A stretch of 64,000 nt of DNA from Rhodanobacter glycinis. Its GTDB lineage: Bacteria > Pseudomonadota > Gammaproteobacteria > Xanthomonadales > Rhodanobacteraceae. Of the stretch, positions 44,734 through 53,493 are shown piece after piece. The position numbers and the translations under genes were made by a program. A model generated the notes under the pieces. That model did no database searches. It saw only the letters and a program-made list of their open reading frames with translations, and had not been told where the DNA came from. The stretch covers positions 1 to 64,000 of the forward strand of contig NZ_RCZB01000006.1 in NCBI RefSeq assembly GCF_006438785.1, read 5' to 3'. The first letter of the stretch is position 1; the number at the start of each line of letters is the position of its first letter.

Positions 44734-45393
44734 TTACGGCGTGGCGCCGCTGAATTTCACCGGCGTGGCGCCCTTCACCGCGCCGATCTGCGCGCTGTCG
44801 CTGACTTTCAGCACCACCTCGCGGCGGAACTCCAGGGTGCCCTGCACCACCGCGTGCGGGCCGATCACCACCACCGGTGTGCGACTGTTGCCGCTGAACC
44901 AGCCATGCGGCTTGTCGATCAGGATGCCGCCCTCGACGCGCGAGTTGGCGCCAACGGTAATGTCGCCACTGACGGTCTCGATGCCGCCGCCGACGTGCGC
45001 GGCGTCGAGTTCGATCACACCGTTGACGTTGTCGACCTTGCCGCCCACGTCGGCGCCCTGGCCAAGCTGGATGCGCCCGTTGACGGCCTCGACCTCGCCG
45101 CGGACCTGGCTGCCACGGCCGAGGGTGATCGCGCCGTTGACCGTGCCCAGTTCGCTGGCCTGCGCCTTGTCACCCAGCTCGACCGAGCCGTTGACCGTGC
45201 TGGCCTTCTGCACGATGGCGTTGTTCCCGATTTCCACCGAGCCGTTCACCGAGCTGACATCGCCTGCGTGCTGGCCGGCCTCCACCCGTGCAGTGCCGTT
45301 GATCTTGTCGATGTCGTCATCGTGCGCGGCCGCCAGCAACGGCAGGCCCAGCGTGAAGGCGGCGAGTATGAGAACCGTCGAAAAACGACGCAT
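44734..45393 (-). CDS. exported protein with seven 18-19-residue beta-solenoid-like repeats
   Basis: A 219-residue protein with a Sec signal peptide (MRRFSTVLILAAFTLGLPLL, cleavage near AAAHDD). The mature part has seven copies of a V/I-N/S-G-x-V/I motif whose N (or S) falls at residues 32, 50, 68, 86, 105, 124 and 142, i.e. a period of 18-19 residues. This suggests a small right-handed beta helix, loosely like bactofilins and DUF4097-type proteins, but in the periplasm. A non-repetitive C-terminus (about 160-219) follows. Function unknown. Converges on hemF across the REP pair. Confidence 0.72.
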   Translation of the reverse strand: MRRFSTVLILAAFTLGLPLLAAAHDDDIDKINGTARVEAGQHAGDVSSVNGSVEIGNNAIVQKASTVNGSVELGDKAQASELGTVNGAITLGRGSQVRGEVEAVNGRIQLGQGADVGGKVDNVNGVIELDAAHVGGGIETVSGDITVGANSRVEGGILIDKPHGWFSGNSRTPVVVIGPHAVVQGTLEFRREVVLKVSDSAQIGAVKGATPVKFSGATP

Positions 45394-45536
45394 GGCAATC
45401 TCCGTAAGTGGGTAGTGGGCATAGGATGCCGCCCCCGCGCAACGGGTTTAGCATGACCTGTGGCAGGGGCTGCATTTGACGATGCCATGGCGGGCCTGCA
45501 CCATTCCCGGTTCACCTCATCGCGTTGGGCGCATTC

Positions 45537-46280
45537 ATGCACAAGCTTGTACTGATCCGGCACGGCCAATCCCAGTGGAATCTCGACAACCGTTTCAGCG
45601 GCTGGGCCGATGTCGACCTCACCGAGCAGGGTGTAGCCGAGGCGCAGGAGGCCGCGCGGCTGCTGCAGGCCGAAGGGTTTGCTTTTGACGTGGCGCATAC
45701 CTCGGTGCTCAAGCGCGCGGTGCGCACGTTGTGGGGCGTGCAGGACGCGATGGACCTGATGTGGCTGCCGGTGATCACCGACTGGCGTCTCAACGAGCGC
45801 CATTACGGCGGGCTCACCGGCCTCAACAAGGCCGAGACGGCGGCGAAGTACGGCGAGGAGCAGGTCAAGATCTGGCGCCGCAGCTACGATATTCCGCCGC
45901 CGCCACTTGAGCGCAGCGCCAACGAATCGGTGCACGACCCGCGCTACGCCACGCTCGACCCGAAAGAGATTCCCGACACCGAATGCCTGAAGGACACCGT
46001 CGAGCGTGTGCTGCCGTACTGGCACGAAGTGCTGGCGCCGGCGATCCGCGCCGGTCAGCGCGTACTGGTGGTGGCGCACGGCAATTCGCTGCGCGCGCTG
46101 GTCAAATATCTGGATGACATGTCCGACGAGGCGATCGTCGAGCTGAACATCCCCAACGGCGTGCCGCTGGTGTACGAGTTCGACGAACACCTCAAGCCGC
46201 TGCGCCACTACTACCTCGGTGACGCCGCCGCGATCGCGGCGAAGATGGCCGCGGTGGCGAACCAGGGCAAGGCGAAGTAG
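45537..46280 (+). CDS. gpmA: 2,3-bisphosphoglycerate-dependent phosphoglycerate mutase
   Basis: A 247-residue glycolytic enzyme interconverting 3- and 2-phosphoglycerate. It has the histidine-phosphatase motif RHGQSQWN with phospho-accepting H9, the second RHG-like region, and the dPGM-specific long insertion (ERHYGGLTGLNKAE). The later VVAHGNSLRALVKYLD is the second catalytic histidine segment. ATG 45537 is preferred to an in-frame TTG four codons upstream. The cupin gene starts 12 bases downstream. Confidence 0.96.
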   Translation: MHKLVLIRHGQSQWNLDNRFSGWADVDLTEQGVAEAQEAARLLQAEGFAFDVAHTSVLKRAVRTLWGVQDAMDLMWLPVITDWRLNERHYGGLTGLNKAETAAKYGEEQVKIWRRSYDIPPPPLERSANESVHDPRYATLDPKEIPDTECLKDTVERVLPYWHEVLAPAIRAGQRVLVVAHGNSLRALVKYLDDMSDEAIVELNIPNGVPLVYEFDEHLKPLRHYYLGDAAAIAAKMAAVANQGKAK

Positions 46281-46292
46281 CACGGAGCAGTC

Positions 46293-46664
46293 ATGTCGCA
46301 AGTGATTTCACCGAAAGACGCCGCTGCCGCGCTGACCGACTACTGGTCGCCGCGGGTAGTGGGCGAGGTCGATGACTCCTACATCAAGGTCGCCAAGGTG
46401 CTGGGCACGTTCGGCTGGCACAGCCATGAGGACGAGGACGAGATGTTCCTGATCCTCAGCGGCCAGCTGCGCATCGAGATGGAAGCTGGCGCGGTCGAGC
46501 TTGCCGAAGGCGAGATGTTCGTGGTGCCCAGGGGCGTCCGGCACAATCCGATGGCTGCGCAGGAATGCTGTGTGATGCTGATCGAGCGCAAGTCGACACT
46601 GCACACCGGCAACGTGGTGACGGCACGGACGCGTTCGCTGGCCGAGCAACTGGGCAGCGCCTGA
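46293..46664 (+). CDS. cupin domain-containing protein
   Basis: A 123-residue single-domain cupin. Motif 1 is WHSHEDEDEMFLILSGQLRI (H-x-H-x-x-E pattern) and motif 2 GEMFVVPRGVRHNP carries the last metal-binding histidine. A divalent metal is therefore likely bound. The substrate is unknown; small cupins of this type are often isomerases or sensors. AGCAGTC precedes ATG 46293 and the gene lies 12 bases after gpmA, so they are probably co-transcribed, which says nothing firm about function. Confidence 0.85.
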   Translation: MSQVISPKDAAAALTDYWSPRVVGEVDDSYIKVAKVLGTFGWHSHEDEDEMFLILSGQLRIEMEAGAVELAEGEMFVVPRGVRHNPMAAQECCVMLIERKSTLHTGNVVTARTRSLAEQLGSA

Positions 46665-46750
46665 GCGGGTTTTCTCGCGCCTGATCGACGGGTGACAAAC
46701 GTCAGTCGCCAGTTGCGAGGCGCTCGACTAAGCTGCACCCACTTCACCAC

Positions 46751-47308
46751 ATGGCGCTGCCGATGCCTGTCCATCTGACCCAATACCTCATCATGCTGCC
46801 GCTGCTGGCCTGGGTGGTATGGCGACGGGTGAGCCGCCAGTTCGGCCGGCAACCGATCCAGCGCAAGCGGATGATCTTCCGCATCGTGGTGTTCTCGATC
46901 CTCGGCGGCGTGCTCGCGCTCAGCGGGCTGCACAAGATCGAACTGGCCGAAGGGCTGGTGGGTGGCATCCTGATCGGTGGTGTGCTCGGCGGGTTCGGTT
47001 TGCGCCTGACCCGCTTCGAGGTCGACCCGCTCAAGGGTGATTGCTACGTGCCCAATCCGTGGATCGGTGCACTGCTCACGGTGCTGCTGCTCGGCCGGCT
47101 GGCCTGGCGATTGCTGGTGCTGCTGCCGCAGATGCAGCATGCCCCGGCGACGACGGCAGGTGCGTCCGACATGTCGCCGATGGGTTACGCCGCCAGCCCG
47201 CTGACCATGCTGGTGATCGGCCTGCTGGTCGGCTACTACGTCGTCTACTTCAGCGGCCTGCTGATCCATCACCGCCGCTTCCAGCAAGCCCGGCTGCAGC
47301 CGGTGTGA
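46751..47308 (+). CDS. polytopic membrane protein, possibly DUF1453/CcdC-like
   Basis: A 185-residue inner-membrane protein with about five hydrophobic segments (8-22, 45-62, 68-82, 105-125, 152-175) and a conserved-looking RFEVDPLKGDCYVPNPWIGALL block. The family resembles CcdC/DUF1453 proteins; their role is unclear. ATG 46751 or in-frame ATG 46763 may be the start; no strong ribosome-binding site was seen. Nearby genes give no functional hint. Confidence 0.6.
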   Translation: MALPMPVHLTQYLIMLPLLAWVVWRRVSRQFGRQPIQRKRMIFRIVVFSILGGVLALSGLHKIELAEGLVGGILIGGVLGGFGLRLTRFEVDPLKGDCYVPNPWIGALLTVLLLGRLAWRLLVLLPQMQHAPATTAGASDMSPMGYAASPLTMLVIGLLVGYYVVYFSGLLIHHRRFQQARLQPV

Positions 47309-47344
47309 GCTGATCCCGGCCCGGCCGCTGGCCGTGCGGCAAGC

Positions 47345-47737
47345 TCAGGGCACGATGCTGACGTCGATCTCGATCGGATAGACCGGCTCCGACGCCAGCG
47401 CAGGCGGCTGCGGCAGTGTGTTCGTGGCCAGCCAGTCGCCGAAGCAGCTGGCGACCGGCGTGGCCGGTTGTGCCACCACCTGCTCGGGCTTGCCATCGGG
47501 ACGCACGTTGGCGACCACGGTGAATGGCGACTTGTCCGCCGGCGCATGGCTGGCGATACATCCCTTCAGCGCGGCGGCGGCCGAGTCGTTGATCTGCTGC
47601 CACAGCGCTTTCTGGTAGGCCGCGCCAGTGGGGCCGGCTTCAACCAGCCGGCCGCGCAGCACGCGCGCGGCGAAACCGTCGTCATGGCCGCCGCTCGGCG
47701 CAGCCAGCAGCAGGGCAAGGGTGAGGATGATGGACAT
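47345..47737 (-). CDS. small exported protein with TonB-C-like fold (unknown function)
   Basis: A 130-residue protein with a short signal peptide (MSIILTLALLLAAPSGG). The C-terminal region has SPFTVVANVRPDGKPEQVVAQP and a pair of cysteines (in LKGCIAS and ASCFGDW) that may form a disulfide. The strand pattern is like TonB C-terminal-like proteins and resembles the lipoprotein at 27520. No function is known. It converges with the membrane protein at 46751. Confidence 0.55.
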   Translation of the reverse strand: MSIILTLALLLAAPSGGHDDGFAARVLRGRLVEAGPTGAAYQKALWQQINDSAAAALKGCIASHAPADKSPFTVVANVRPDGKPEQVVAQPATPVASCFGDWLATNTLPQPPALASEPVYPIEIDVSIVP

Positions 47738-47813
47738 GCGTGGCTCCGGCGGTAGTTCGCCTGCACGTTAGCAGCTCGCACCTGCCGGGCCGCAGCTTCC
47801 ATCTCGCGCTGTT

Positions 47814-49643
47814 TCAGCGGGAGCGGCGGATGGTCGCCGGCGAATGGCCTGCGAGCCAGCCGGGCAGGGCTCGCGCAGGCATCGGGCGCGCCAGGTGAAA
47901 GCCCTGCACCTCGTCGCAGGACATGCCGAGTACGGCGTCGAGTACGCGCTGGGTTTCCACGCCCTCGACCACCACCCGAAAGCCCAGGTCGCGCGCGAGG
48001 TCGGCCACCGAACGCACGATGGCCGCGTCGTGGGGGTTCGCATCGATGGCGCGCACGAACGACTGGTCGATCTTCAGACAAGTGGCCGGCATCTGACGCA
48101 GGCTGTTGAGATTGCTGTAGCCGGTGCCGAAATCGTCGATGGCAATGCCGGTGCCCAGCTGGCGGATGGCCGCCAGATGACTGCGCGTGGCGTCGCTGTG
48201 CAGCATCAGCGTGCTTTCGGTGAACTCCAGCTCCAGCAGGCGCGGATTCACCCCGTGGCGCGACGCCGCAGCCTCCAGCCGGGTGACCAGATCGGCGCCG
48301 AAATCGGCGCTGGAGACGTTGAGCGACAGCTGGATGTCGTGTCCTTCGCGCCGCCAGGCGGCAAGTTGGGCGACGCCATGGTCGAGCACCCACTGGGTCA
48401 GTGAGCGCATCAGCCCGGCCGACTCCGCCAGCCGGATGAACTCGGTCGGAGGCACCATCCCGAGCGTGGGATGCTGCCAGCGGGCCAGCGCCTCCACCGC
48501 CACGCTGCGGCCGGTGTCCAGATCGATGCGCGGCTGGTAGTGCAGATCCAGCTCGGTGCGTTCGGTCAGCGCAGCGGCCAGCTCGGTGACGAGGAAGAAC
48601 TCATGCCGGTGCCGCTCGTCCTGGTCACGGTCGTACAACGCCCAGCCGCTCTCGCTGTGCTGGGCCTCGTGAGAGGCGCTCATCACCAGTCGCAGCGGGT
48701 CACCAGTGCGTAGTTCGGCTTCGTCGACCTTGAGCAGACCGACACCAGGCTGGATGGTCAGCGGGATGCTCAGACACTCGAACGGCTGGCGCAGACGTGC
48801 CACCAGATCGTCCAGCCGGCCGGTGTCGAGCAGTCCATGCGAATTGCTCAGCAGCACCGCGAAACGGGTCACGCCAACCTGGTACAGCCGCATGCCGGGC
48901 GTCAGCCAGGACCGGATCCGCTCGGCCACGCCGCGCATGAGCTCGTCGGCATAGGCATGCCCCATCGCGCGCACGAAGGCGTTGAAGCGCTCGACCGGGG
49001 CCACCTCGATCGCAGTGAGCCAGACGTGGCCCACGCCATCGTGAAATTGCTCGTGCAGATCGCCGAAGAAGGCGTTGCGGTGCGGCAGCTGCGTCACCGG
49101 GTCGGTACGGCCGATGTAGCTGCCCAGCACCACGCTGGTGCCGGCCAGTGCGGCGGCATCGCGCAGGGCGGCGCGTTCGGCTTCGCCCAGATCCGTGTGT
49201 GGCGCGTGATCCATCACGCACAAGGCGCCAACCTGCTGCCCGCTGAGCGTGAACACCGGTTCGCTGGCGAAAAAGCGGATCGGTGCCGAGACCAGCCCGA
49301 TCGCCAGCGTGGCGTGAGTGAAGCGCTCGTCGCCACGCGTATCCAGCACCACCTGCGCGGTGCTGCGTCGTGCCGCATCGAGGTACAGCCCGTTCAGCTG
49401 GGGCACGGCTTGTGCGGCACCGCGCGGGTCGCTGGTAAACCAGAACGCATCGCCACCGCTGAGTATCAGCGAGACCAGCGGCACCTTGAGCGTGCCGGCG
49501 GCCAGTCGCGCCACGGCGTCGAACCCGGGTACCGCAAACTGCTCGTCTGTCGAAAGGGAGGTGGTTGCCGAAGCACCCTTCATCGCATCGTCCTGCAATG
49601 CATTCAACGCAGAGCCCGGGCCCCATTCCGTGGTCGAGTGCAT
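47814..49643 (-). CDS. cyclic-di-GMP phosphodiesterase with GAF, degenerate GGDEF and EAL domains
   Basis: A 609-residue cytoplasmic signalling protein. GAF domain about 28-165. A GGDEF-like domain (about 170-330) has lost the signature (GVTRFAVLLS where GGDEFAVLL is expected) and cannot be a cyclase. The EAL domain (about 345-600) is complete: VEALARW, NVSSADF, LEFTES, IDDFGTGYSNL, LKIDQSF, VVEGVET and QGFHLARP, so c-di-GMP hydrolysis is likely. ATG 49643 is chosen because GAGGAGG lies 8 bases upstream. It is on the same strand as zapE, 126 bases away. Confidence 0.92.
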   Translation of the reverse strand: MHSTTEWGPGSALNALQDDAMKGASATTSLSTDEQFAVPGFDAVARLAAGTLKVPLVSLILSGGDAFWFTSDPRGAAQAVPQLNGLYLDAARRSTAQVVLDTRGDERFTHATLAIGLVSAPIRFFASEPVFTLSGQQVGALCVMDHAPHTDLGEAERAALRDAAALAGTSVVLGSYIGRTDPVTQLPHRNAFFGDLHEQFHDGVGHVWLTAIEVAPVERFNAFVRAMGHAYADELMRGVAERIRSWLTPGMRLYQVGVTRFAVLLSNSHGLLDTGRLDDLVARLRQPFECLSIPLTIQPGVGLLKVDEAELRTGDPLRLVMSASHEAQHSESGWALYDRDQDERHRHEFFLVTELAAALTERTELDLHYQPRIDLDTGRSVAVEALARWQHPTLGMVPPTEFIRLAESAGLMRSLTQWVLDHGVAQLAAWRREGHDIQLSLNVSSADFGADLVTRLEAAASRHGVNPRLLELEFTESTLMLHSDATRSHLAAIRQLGTGIAIDDFGTGYSNLNSLRQMPATCLKIDQSFVRAIDANPHDAAIVRSVADLARDLGFRVVVEGVETQRVLDAVLGMSCDEVQGFHLARPMPARALPGWLAGHSPATIRRSR

Positions 49644-49769
49644 CGCCAGCCTCCTCCTCAGCCAGGGAACCGCGTCATTGCGTTTTGGCAGGCTACTGCG
49701 GTACCGGGGGCGCCGCAACGGAATGTTGGTGGGAAGTGCGTGCCACAAGGGCTGACGGCTGCAGGGCGA

Positions 49770-50888
49770 TCATTCCGCCCGGTGCGGCAGCGCGAGGTAT
49801 TCCTCGCTCTGCATCTCGATCAACCGCGATTCGGTGCGGCCGAATTCGGCGCGCAGGCGTTCGCCGTCGTAGAGCGCGGTGATCGGCGCGGCGGCGGACA
49901 GCACCAGCTTGACGTGACGATCGTAAAACTCGTCCACCAATTGCACGAAGCGCTTCGCTGCGTCGTCGCTGTAGGCGGTGAACTGCGGCACGTTGGCAAT
50001 GATGATGGTGGGGCCGGCCTTCGCCAGCGCGATGTAGTCGGCCACGGCGCGCGGGCCTTCGCACAGCGCGGCGAAGTCGAACCACAGGATGCCGTCGGCG
50101 TGCTTGTGACAGGGAATATCGCGGCCGTTGATGTGCACCACGCCGTCCAGTTGCACCGTGCCGCTGGCCTGGCCGGCGAAGATGCGCTCCAGCGCGCGAT
50201 GCGCCTCGGCGCCAGGCGGCGTGAGATAGACCGGCGCCTGGGTCAGCGCGCGCAGGCGCCAGTCGTGTGACGAAGCCATCTCGACCACATGACAGTGCTG
50301 CTCGATCAGCGCGATCGCGGGCAGGAACCGCGCGCGCTGCAGGCCGTCCCGATACAGGTTGGCTGGTGCGGTGTTGGAGGTAGTGACCAGGCTCACGCCG
50401 CGCTTGAACAGCTCGTCGAGCAGGCCGGACAGGATCATCGCGTCACCGATGTCGTTGACCAGGAACTCGTCCAGGCACAGGACACGGCAGCGTTCGGCGA
50501 TACCGGCGGCGACTTCGATCAGCGGGCTCTGCCGATCGCCCAGCGCGCGCAGGCTCTGGTGCACCTCGCCCATGAAGCGGTGGTAGTGCCGGCGCAGTGC
50601 GATGCCGTGCGGCAGGCTGGCCACGAACAGGTCCATCAGGAAGGTCTTGCCCCGACCGACCGTGCCCCACAGGTACAAGCCGGGTACCGCTTCGGGCGGA
50701 TCGCTGCCGAGCAGGGATTTCAGCCGTCCGAACAGGCTGCCGTCGACGGCCGGTTCGACGCAAAGCGCTGCGTGCATGCGGTCGAACTCGGGCAACAGCG
50801 CCAGCTGGGTGGGATCGGATTCCCAGCGATGCGCGGCGACGCCTTCCTGGTAACGCGCACTGGGCGCGAGCGGTGGAGTTTCACTCAT
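49770..50888 (-). CDS. zapE: cell division protein ZapE (AFG1-like AAA+ ATPase)
   Basis: A 372-residue AFG1-family ATPase. Walker A GTVGRGKT (75-82), Walker B LCLDEF (near 137-142) and the conserved VTTSNTAPANLY, HFNGRDIP-like HINGRDIPCHKHADG and WFDFAALCEGPR segments are present. ZapE associates with the Z-ring and destabilises FtsZ polymers late in division in E. coli. It lies 52 bases downstream of the alpha/beta hydrolase, on the same strand, so it is probably co-transcribed. Confidence 0.93.
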   Translation of the reverse strand: MSETPPLAPSARYQEGVAAHRWESDPTQLALLPEFDRMHAALCVEPAVDGSLFGRLKSLLGSDPPEAVPGLYLWGTVGRGKTFLMDLFVASLPHGIALRRHYHRFMGEVHQSLRALGDRQSPLIEVAAGIAERCRVLCLDEFLVNDIGDAMILSGLLDELFKRGVSLVTTSNTAPANLYRDGLQRARFLPAIALIEQHCHVVEMASSHDWRLRALTQAPVYLTPPGAEAHRALERIFAGQASGTVQLDGVVHINGRDIPCHKHADGILWFDFAALCEGPRAVADYIALAKAGPTIIIANVPQFTAYSDDAAKRFVQLVDEFYDRHVKLVLSAAAPITALYDGERLRAEFGRTESRLIEMQSEEYLALPHRAE

Positions 50889-50940
50889 GGAGCGGACAGG
50901 TCTGGGAGGGGAATGATCGGCGCGCGTCGGGCACGCTGCT

Positions 50941-51630
50941 TCAGCGCTGGCGCAGTGGCGGAAGCCAGTCGCGCACGGCGTGCTTGATCGCGCCGCGCAG
51001 ATCCATCAGCCGGCGGTGAAAGAAGTGACTGGTATCGGGCATGCGCACCAGTTCGGGCTTGTGCTCCATGGTATCGACCCAGTCGAACACCGCCTGCGGC
51101 TCGACCACCTCGTCGGCTTCGCCTTGCACGATCAGCCACGGGCAGGTCGGCAGTACCACGGTTTCGAATTCCCAGCGGCCGACCGGCGGCGCGATGCTGA
51201 TCAACGCATCGGCGCGCAGGCGCGCGGCATTGTGGATTGTCACGTAGCTGCCGAACGAGAAGCCGACCAGCCACAGCGCATCGTCCGGACGCACGCGGCG
51301 CACCCATTCGACGACCGCGGCCAGATCGTCGCTCTCGCCATGGCCCTTGTCGTAGACGCCTTGCGAGTTGCCTGCCCCGCGGAAGTTGAAGCGCAGCGTA
51401 TCGAGCCCGGATTCGCGCAGCGCGCGCTCGGCCATCGTCACCACCTTGTTGTGCATGGTGCCGCCTTCGGGGGTCAGCGGATGGCAGATCACCGCCACCG
51501 CGCCGCGCGCGCAGGCCGGATCGGCGATGTCGCTGATGGCTTCGAGCTTGCCGGTGGGGCCGTCCAGCATGAAACTGGCGGCGACATCAGGAAAGCTGGC
51601 AGGCTCGGCGGGAAGCTCGATGGGATTCAT
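50941..51630 (-). CDS. alpha/beta hydrolase (dienelactone-hydrolase-like)
   Basis: A 229-residue alpha/beta hydrolase. Nucleophile S125 in GFSFGS (GxSxG), oxyanion region ICHPLTPEGGTMHNKVV, and likely catalytic acid and base in EADEVV and TSHFFH (H202). It resembles the COG2945-type 'predicted alpha/beta hydrolase' proteins; the substrate is unknown. ATG 51630 begins 48 bases from the divergent acpH start, so both share an upstream region. It precedes zapE. Confidence 0.85.
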   Translation of the reverse strand: MNPIELPAEPASFPDVAASFMLDGPTGKLEAISDIADPACARGAVAVICHPLTPEGGTMHNKVVTMAERALRESGLDTLRFNFRGAGNSQGVYDKGHGESDDLAAVVEWVRRVRPDDALWLVGFSFGSYVTIHNAARLRADALISIAPPVGRWEFETVVLPTCPWLIVQGEADEVVEPQAVFDWVDTMEHKPELVRMPDTSHFFHRRLMDLRGAIKHAVRDWLPPLRQR

Positions 51631-51678
51631 GCACACGATGATAACCGCCACTGCGATTTGCCGCCGCGGGCGCGTTCG

Positions 51679-52272
51679 ATGAACCATCTGGCGCATGCAT
51701 TGCTGGCCGGCGATGACGAGCAGTTGCAGCTGGGCGGCATGCTGGGCGATTTCCTGCACGGTCGAGCGGAGGCGATGCAGCTGCCCATGCCGGTGATCGA
51801 CGGTATCCGCCTGCATCGCGCGATCGACGTATATACCGATGCCCATCCCGAGGTGCTGGCGGCCAAGGCACTGCTGCCACCGCCGTATCGGCGCTACGCC
51901 GGGATCATGCTGGACATGTGGTTCGATCATTGTCTGGCGCGGGACTTTCCGCGCTGGAGCGCACAGCCGCTGGACCGCTACTCCGCCGCGCTGCGCGCCT
52001 TGCTGCATCGACAGGACGCGTTGCTGCCACCAGCGCTGCGGCGATTTCGCGGGTACATGGATGTGCATGGCCTGCCGGCAGGCTATGCCGATCGAGCGAC
52101 GCTGGGCCATGCGTTGACCGGCATCGGGCAGCGGCTCAGTCGCGCCAACCCGCTGGATTCGGCCTTGCCGGTGCTGGTGCAGCACGACGCGGCGTTGCAG
52201 CTGCGCTTCGAGGCATTCTTTCCGCAGTTGCAGGGGTTTGCGCGGGCGTGGGTTGCGGGGCGGGTGGAGTGA
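51679..52272 (+). CDS. acpH: acyl carrier protein phosphodiesterase
   Basis: A 197-residue enzyme (E. coli AcpH about 193) of the HD-like fold that removes the 4'-phosphopantetheine arm from holo-ACP. The family pattern MNHLAHALLAGDDEQLQLGG, GDFLHG, LHRAIDVYTDAHP and MWFDHCLARDF is evident, supplying metal ligands. Divergent from the alpha/beta hydrolase. It converges on cytochrome c5, with a shared terminator between. Confidence 0.92.
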   Translation: MNHLAHALLAGDDEQLQLGGMLGDFLHGRAEAMQLPMPVIDGIRLHRAIDVYTDAHPEVLAAKALLPPPYRRYAGIMLDMWFDHCLARDFPRWSAQPLDRYSAALRALLHRQDALLPPALRRFRGYMDVHGLPAGYADRATLGHALTGIGQRLSRANPLDSALPVLVQHDAALQLRFEAFFPQLQGFARAWVAGRVE

Positions 52273-52411
52273 GCGCGGGTATCCCGCGAGCCGCCGCCTC
52301 TCGTCCCAATCTACACTCGGGCCATCCATGGCCCTCGCCCCGCGGGCGGCTTGCGCCGTGCAAATCGGAATTCCTGCCGATTTGTCTCCCGCAGGGGGAA
52401 AGGGCAAACGA

Positions 52412-52437
52412 AAACGCCGCCCGGGAGGGCGGCGTTT
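52412..52437. terminator. bidirectional rho-independent terminator between acpH and cytochrome c5
   Basis: AAACGCCGCC pairs with GGCGGCGTTT (10 bp) across a 6-base loop. The minus side ends in TTTTCGTTT, giving a good T run for the cytochrome gene; the plus side has only a short T stretch. Apart from this hairpin, 52273-52463 holds nothing recognisable. Confidence 0.75.
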
Positions 52438-52463
52438 GGCGAAGGCTTGCTGGATCAGACGAT

Positions 52464-52997
52464 TTACTTCGCCTGGTCGGCGATCCAGTGCACGGCGTTG
52501 GTCACCTGCTCGTCGGTGAGCGCCGGGTTGCCGCCCTTCGCCGGCATGAAGTTGCCGTCCGGGCCGTGGTAGCCCTCGATCGCGTGCTTGACCAGGGTGT
52601 CGATACCCTGCGCGATGCGCGGGCTCCACATGGCCTTGTCGCCGACCTTGGGTGCACCGGCCACGCCGGAGGTGTGGCAGCTGGTGCACAGGTGATCGAA
52701 GATCGCCTTGCCGTCGGTGGTGCCGCCGTAGGCGACCTGCGAGGCGGCGGCCTTGGTGGCGGCGTCGGCGGCGGCCTGCATGGCAGCGCGGCCGGTGTTG
52801 CCGGCATACACCGCACCGGCGGGAGCGATCCGCGCGGTGGTGGCGGCCGCCTGGTTCGGGTTGGTCTCCTGCGGCTCGTGCTCGTGAATCGCCAGTGCCG
52901 CGAAAATCAGCACCACCGTCAGTACCGCCAGACCGCCGATCATGATCGAAAACTGGCGCAAGACGCTCTGATCGGATTTGCTCATGGGACCGCTCAC
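52464..52997 (-). CDS. membrane-anchored cytochrome c5 family protein
   Basis: A 177-residue c-type cytochrome: one N-terminal transmembrane helix (about 20-36), an Ala-rich linker (about 45-90) and a single class I haem domain with CTSCH (from residue 104) and Met ligand M151 in NFMPAKGG. It carries electrons in the periplasm, probably to an oxidase. The start is GTG 52997 (VSGPMSKSD), supported by AGGAG 7 bases upstream (53005-53009 on the other strand); ATG 52985 has no such site. No oxidase genes are nearby. Confidence 0.88.
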   Translation of the reverse strand: MSGPMSKSDQSVLRQFSIMIGGLAVLTVVLIFAALAIHEHEPQETNPNQAAATTARIAPAGAVYAGNTGRAAMQAAADAATKAAASQVAYGGTTDGKAIFDHLCTSCHTSGVAGAPKVGDKAMWSPRIAQGIDTLVKHAIEGYHGPDGNFMPAKGGNPALTDEQVTNAVHWIADQAK

Positions 52998-53493
52998 GCA
53001 CGTACTCCTGTCAGTGGACAGGGCGGAACGCCACGATGGCAGCCCGACCTGTCTGAATTGCCTGTTCTGTAGCACCGGTCTGGCGAACTCATCCCGGCGT
53101 GGATTGCCGCACCTGGGGGTGCACGGCATGAATGTCACTGCCGCCAGATCCCGATTCAGGGCCCGACGGGCAACCAGTCGCGGATTATAAACGAAGCGCG
53201 CGGCAAGTTTCAGGGTGCCGTGGCGATGTGAACCGGGATCGCCGTTGGCGCCACAACCCGCGCCGTGCCTCGGAATGGCGCTGCGATGGTGTGTCGCCAT
53301 GCCATCGGTCATGCCCGACCCATGTCAACCGGCATTGTTCAAGTTCGTTCAACTGCCCCTATGCTTTCATCCAGAGAGGTGTTTGTCGGCAGCGTTCCGA
53401 ACGGGTATGAGCCCGGCAGACACCACCCACCAAGAGACGCTTGCAGCGTTGTCGAGTGCCGGTTGACCGCACCGTTCAGTCCAGGAGTTTTAC
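52998..53493. other. 496-base divergent intergenic region
   Basis: Between the cytochrome c5 and MdtA-like starts. It contains the cytochrome ribosome-binding site (53005-53009) and no open frame with convincing coding signs; the frames on both strands lack motifs and ribosome-binding sites. Promoters for both genes must lie here, but no pair of consensus boxes could be picked out reliably. Confidence 0.5.

Noticed and set aside
50941..53001. single 686-codon minus-strand frame running through the cytochrome c5 and acpH regions into the hydrolase
   Set aside because: Only its last ~229 codons are a real gene (the alpha/beta hydrolase). The rest is out of frame with cytochrome c5 and antisense to acpH.
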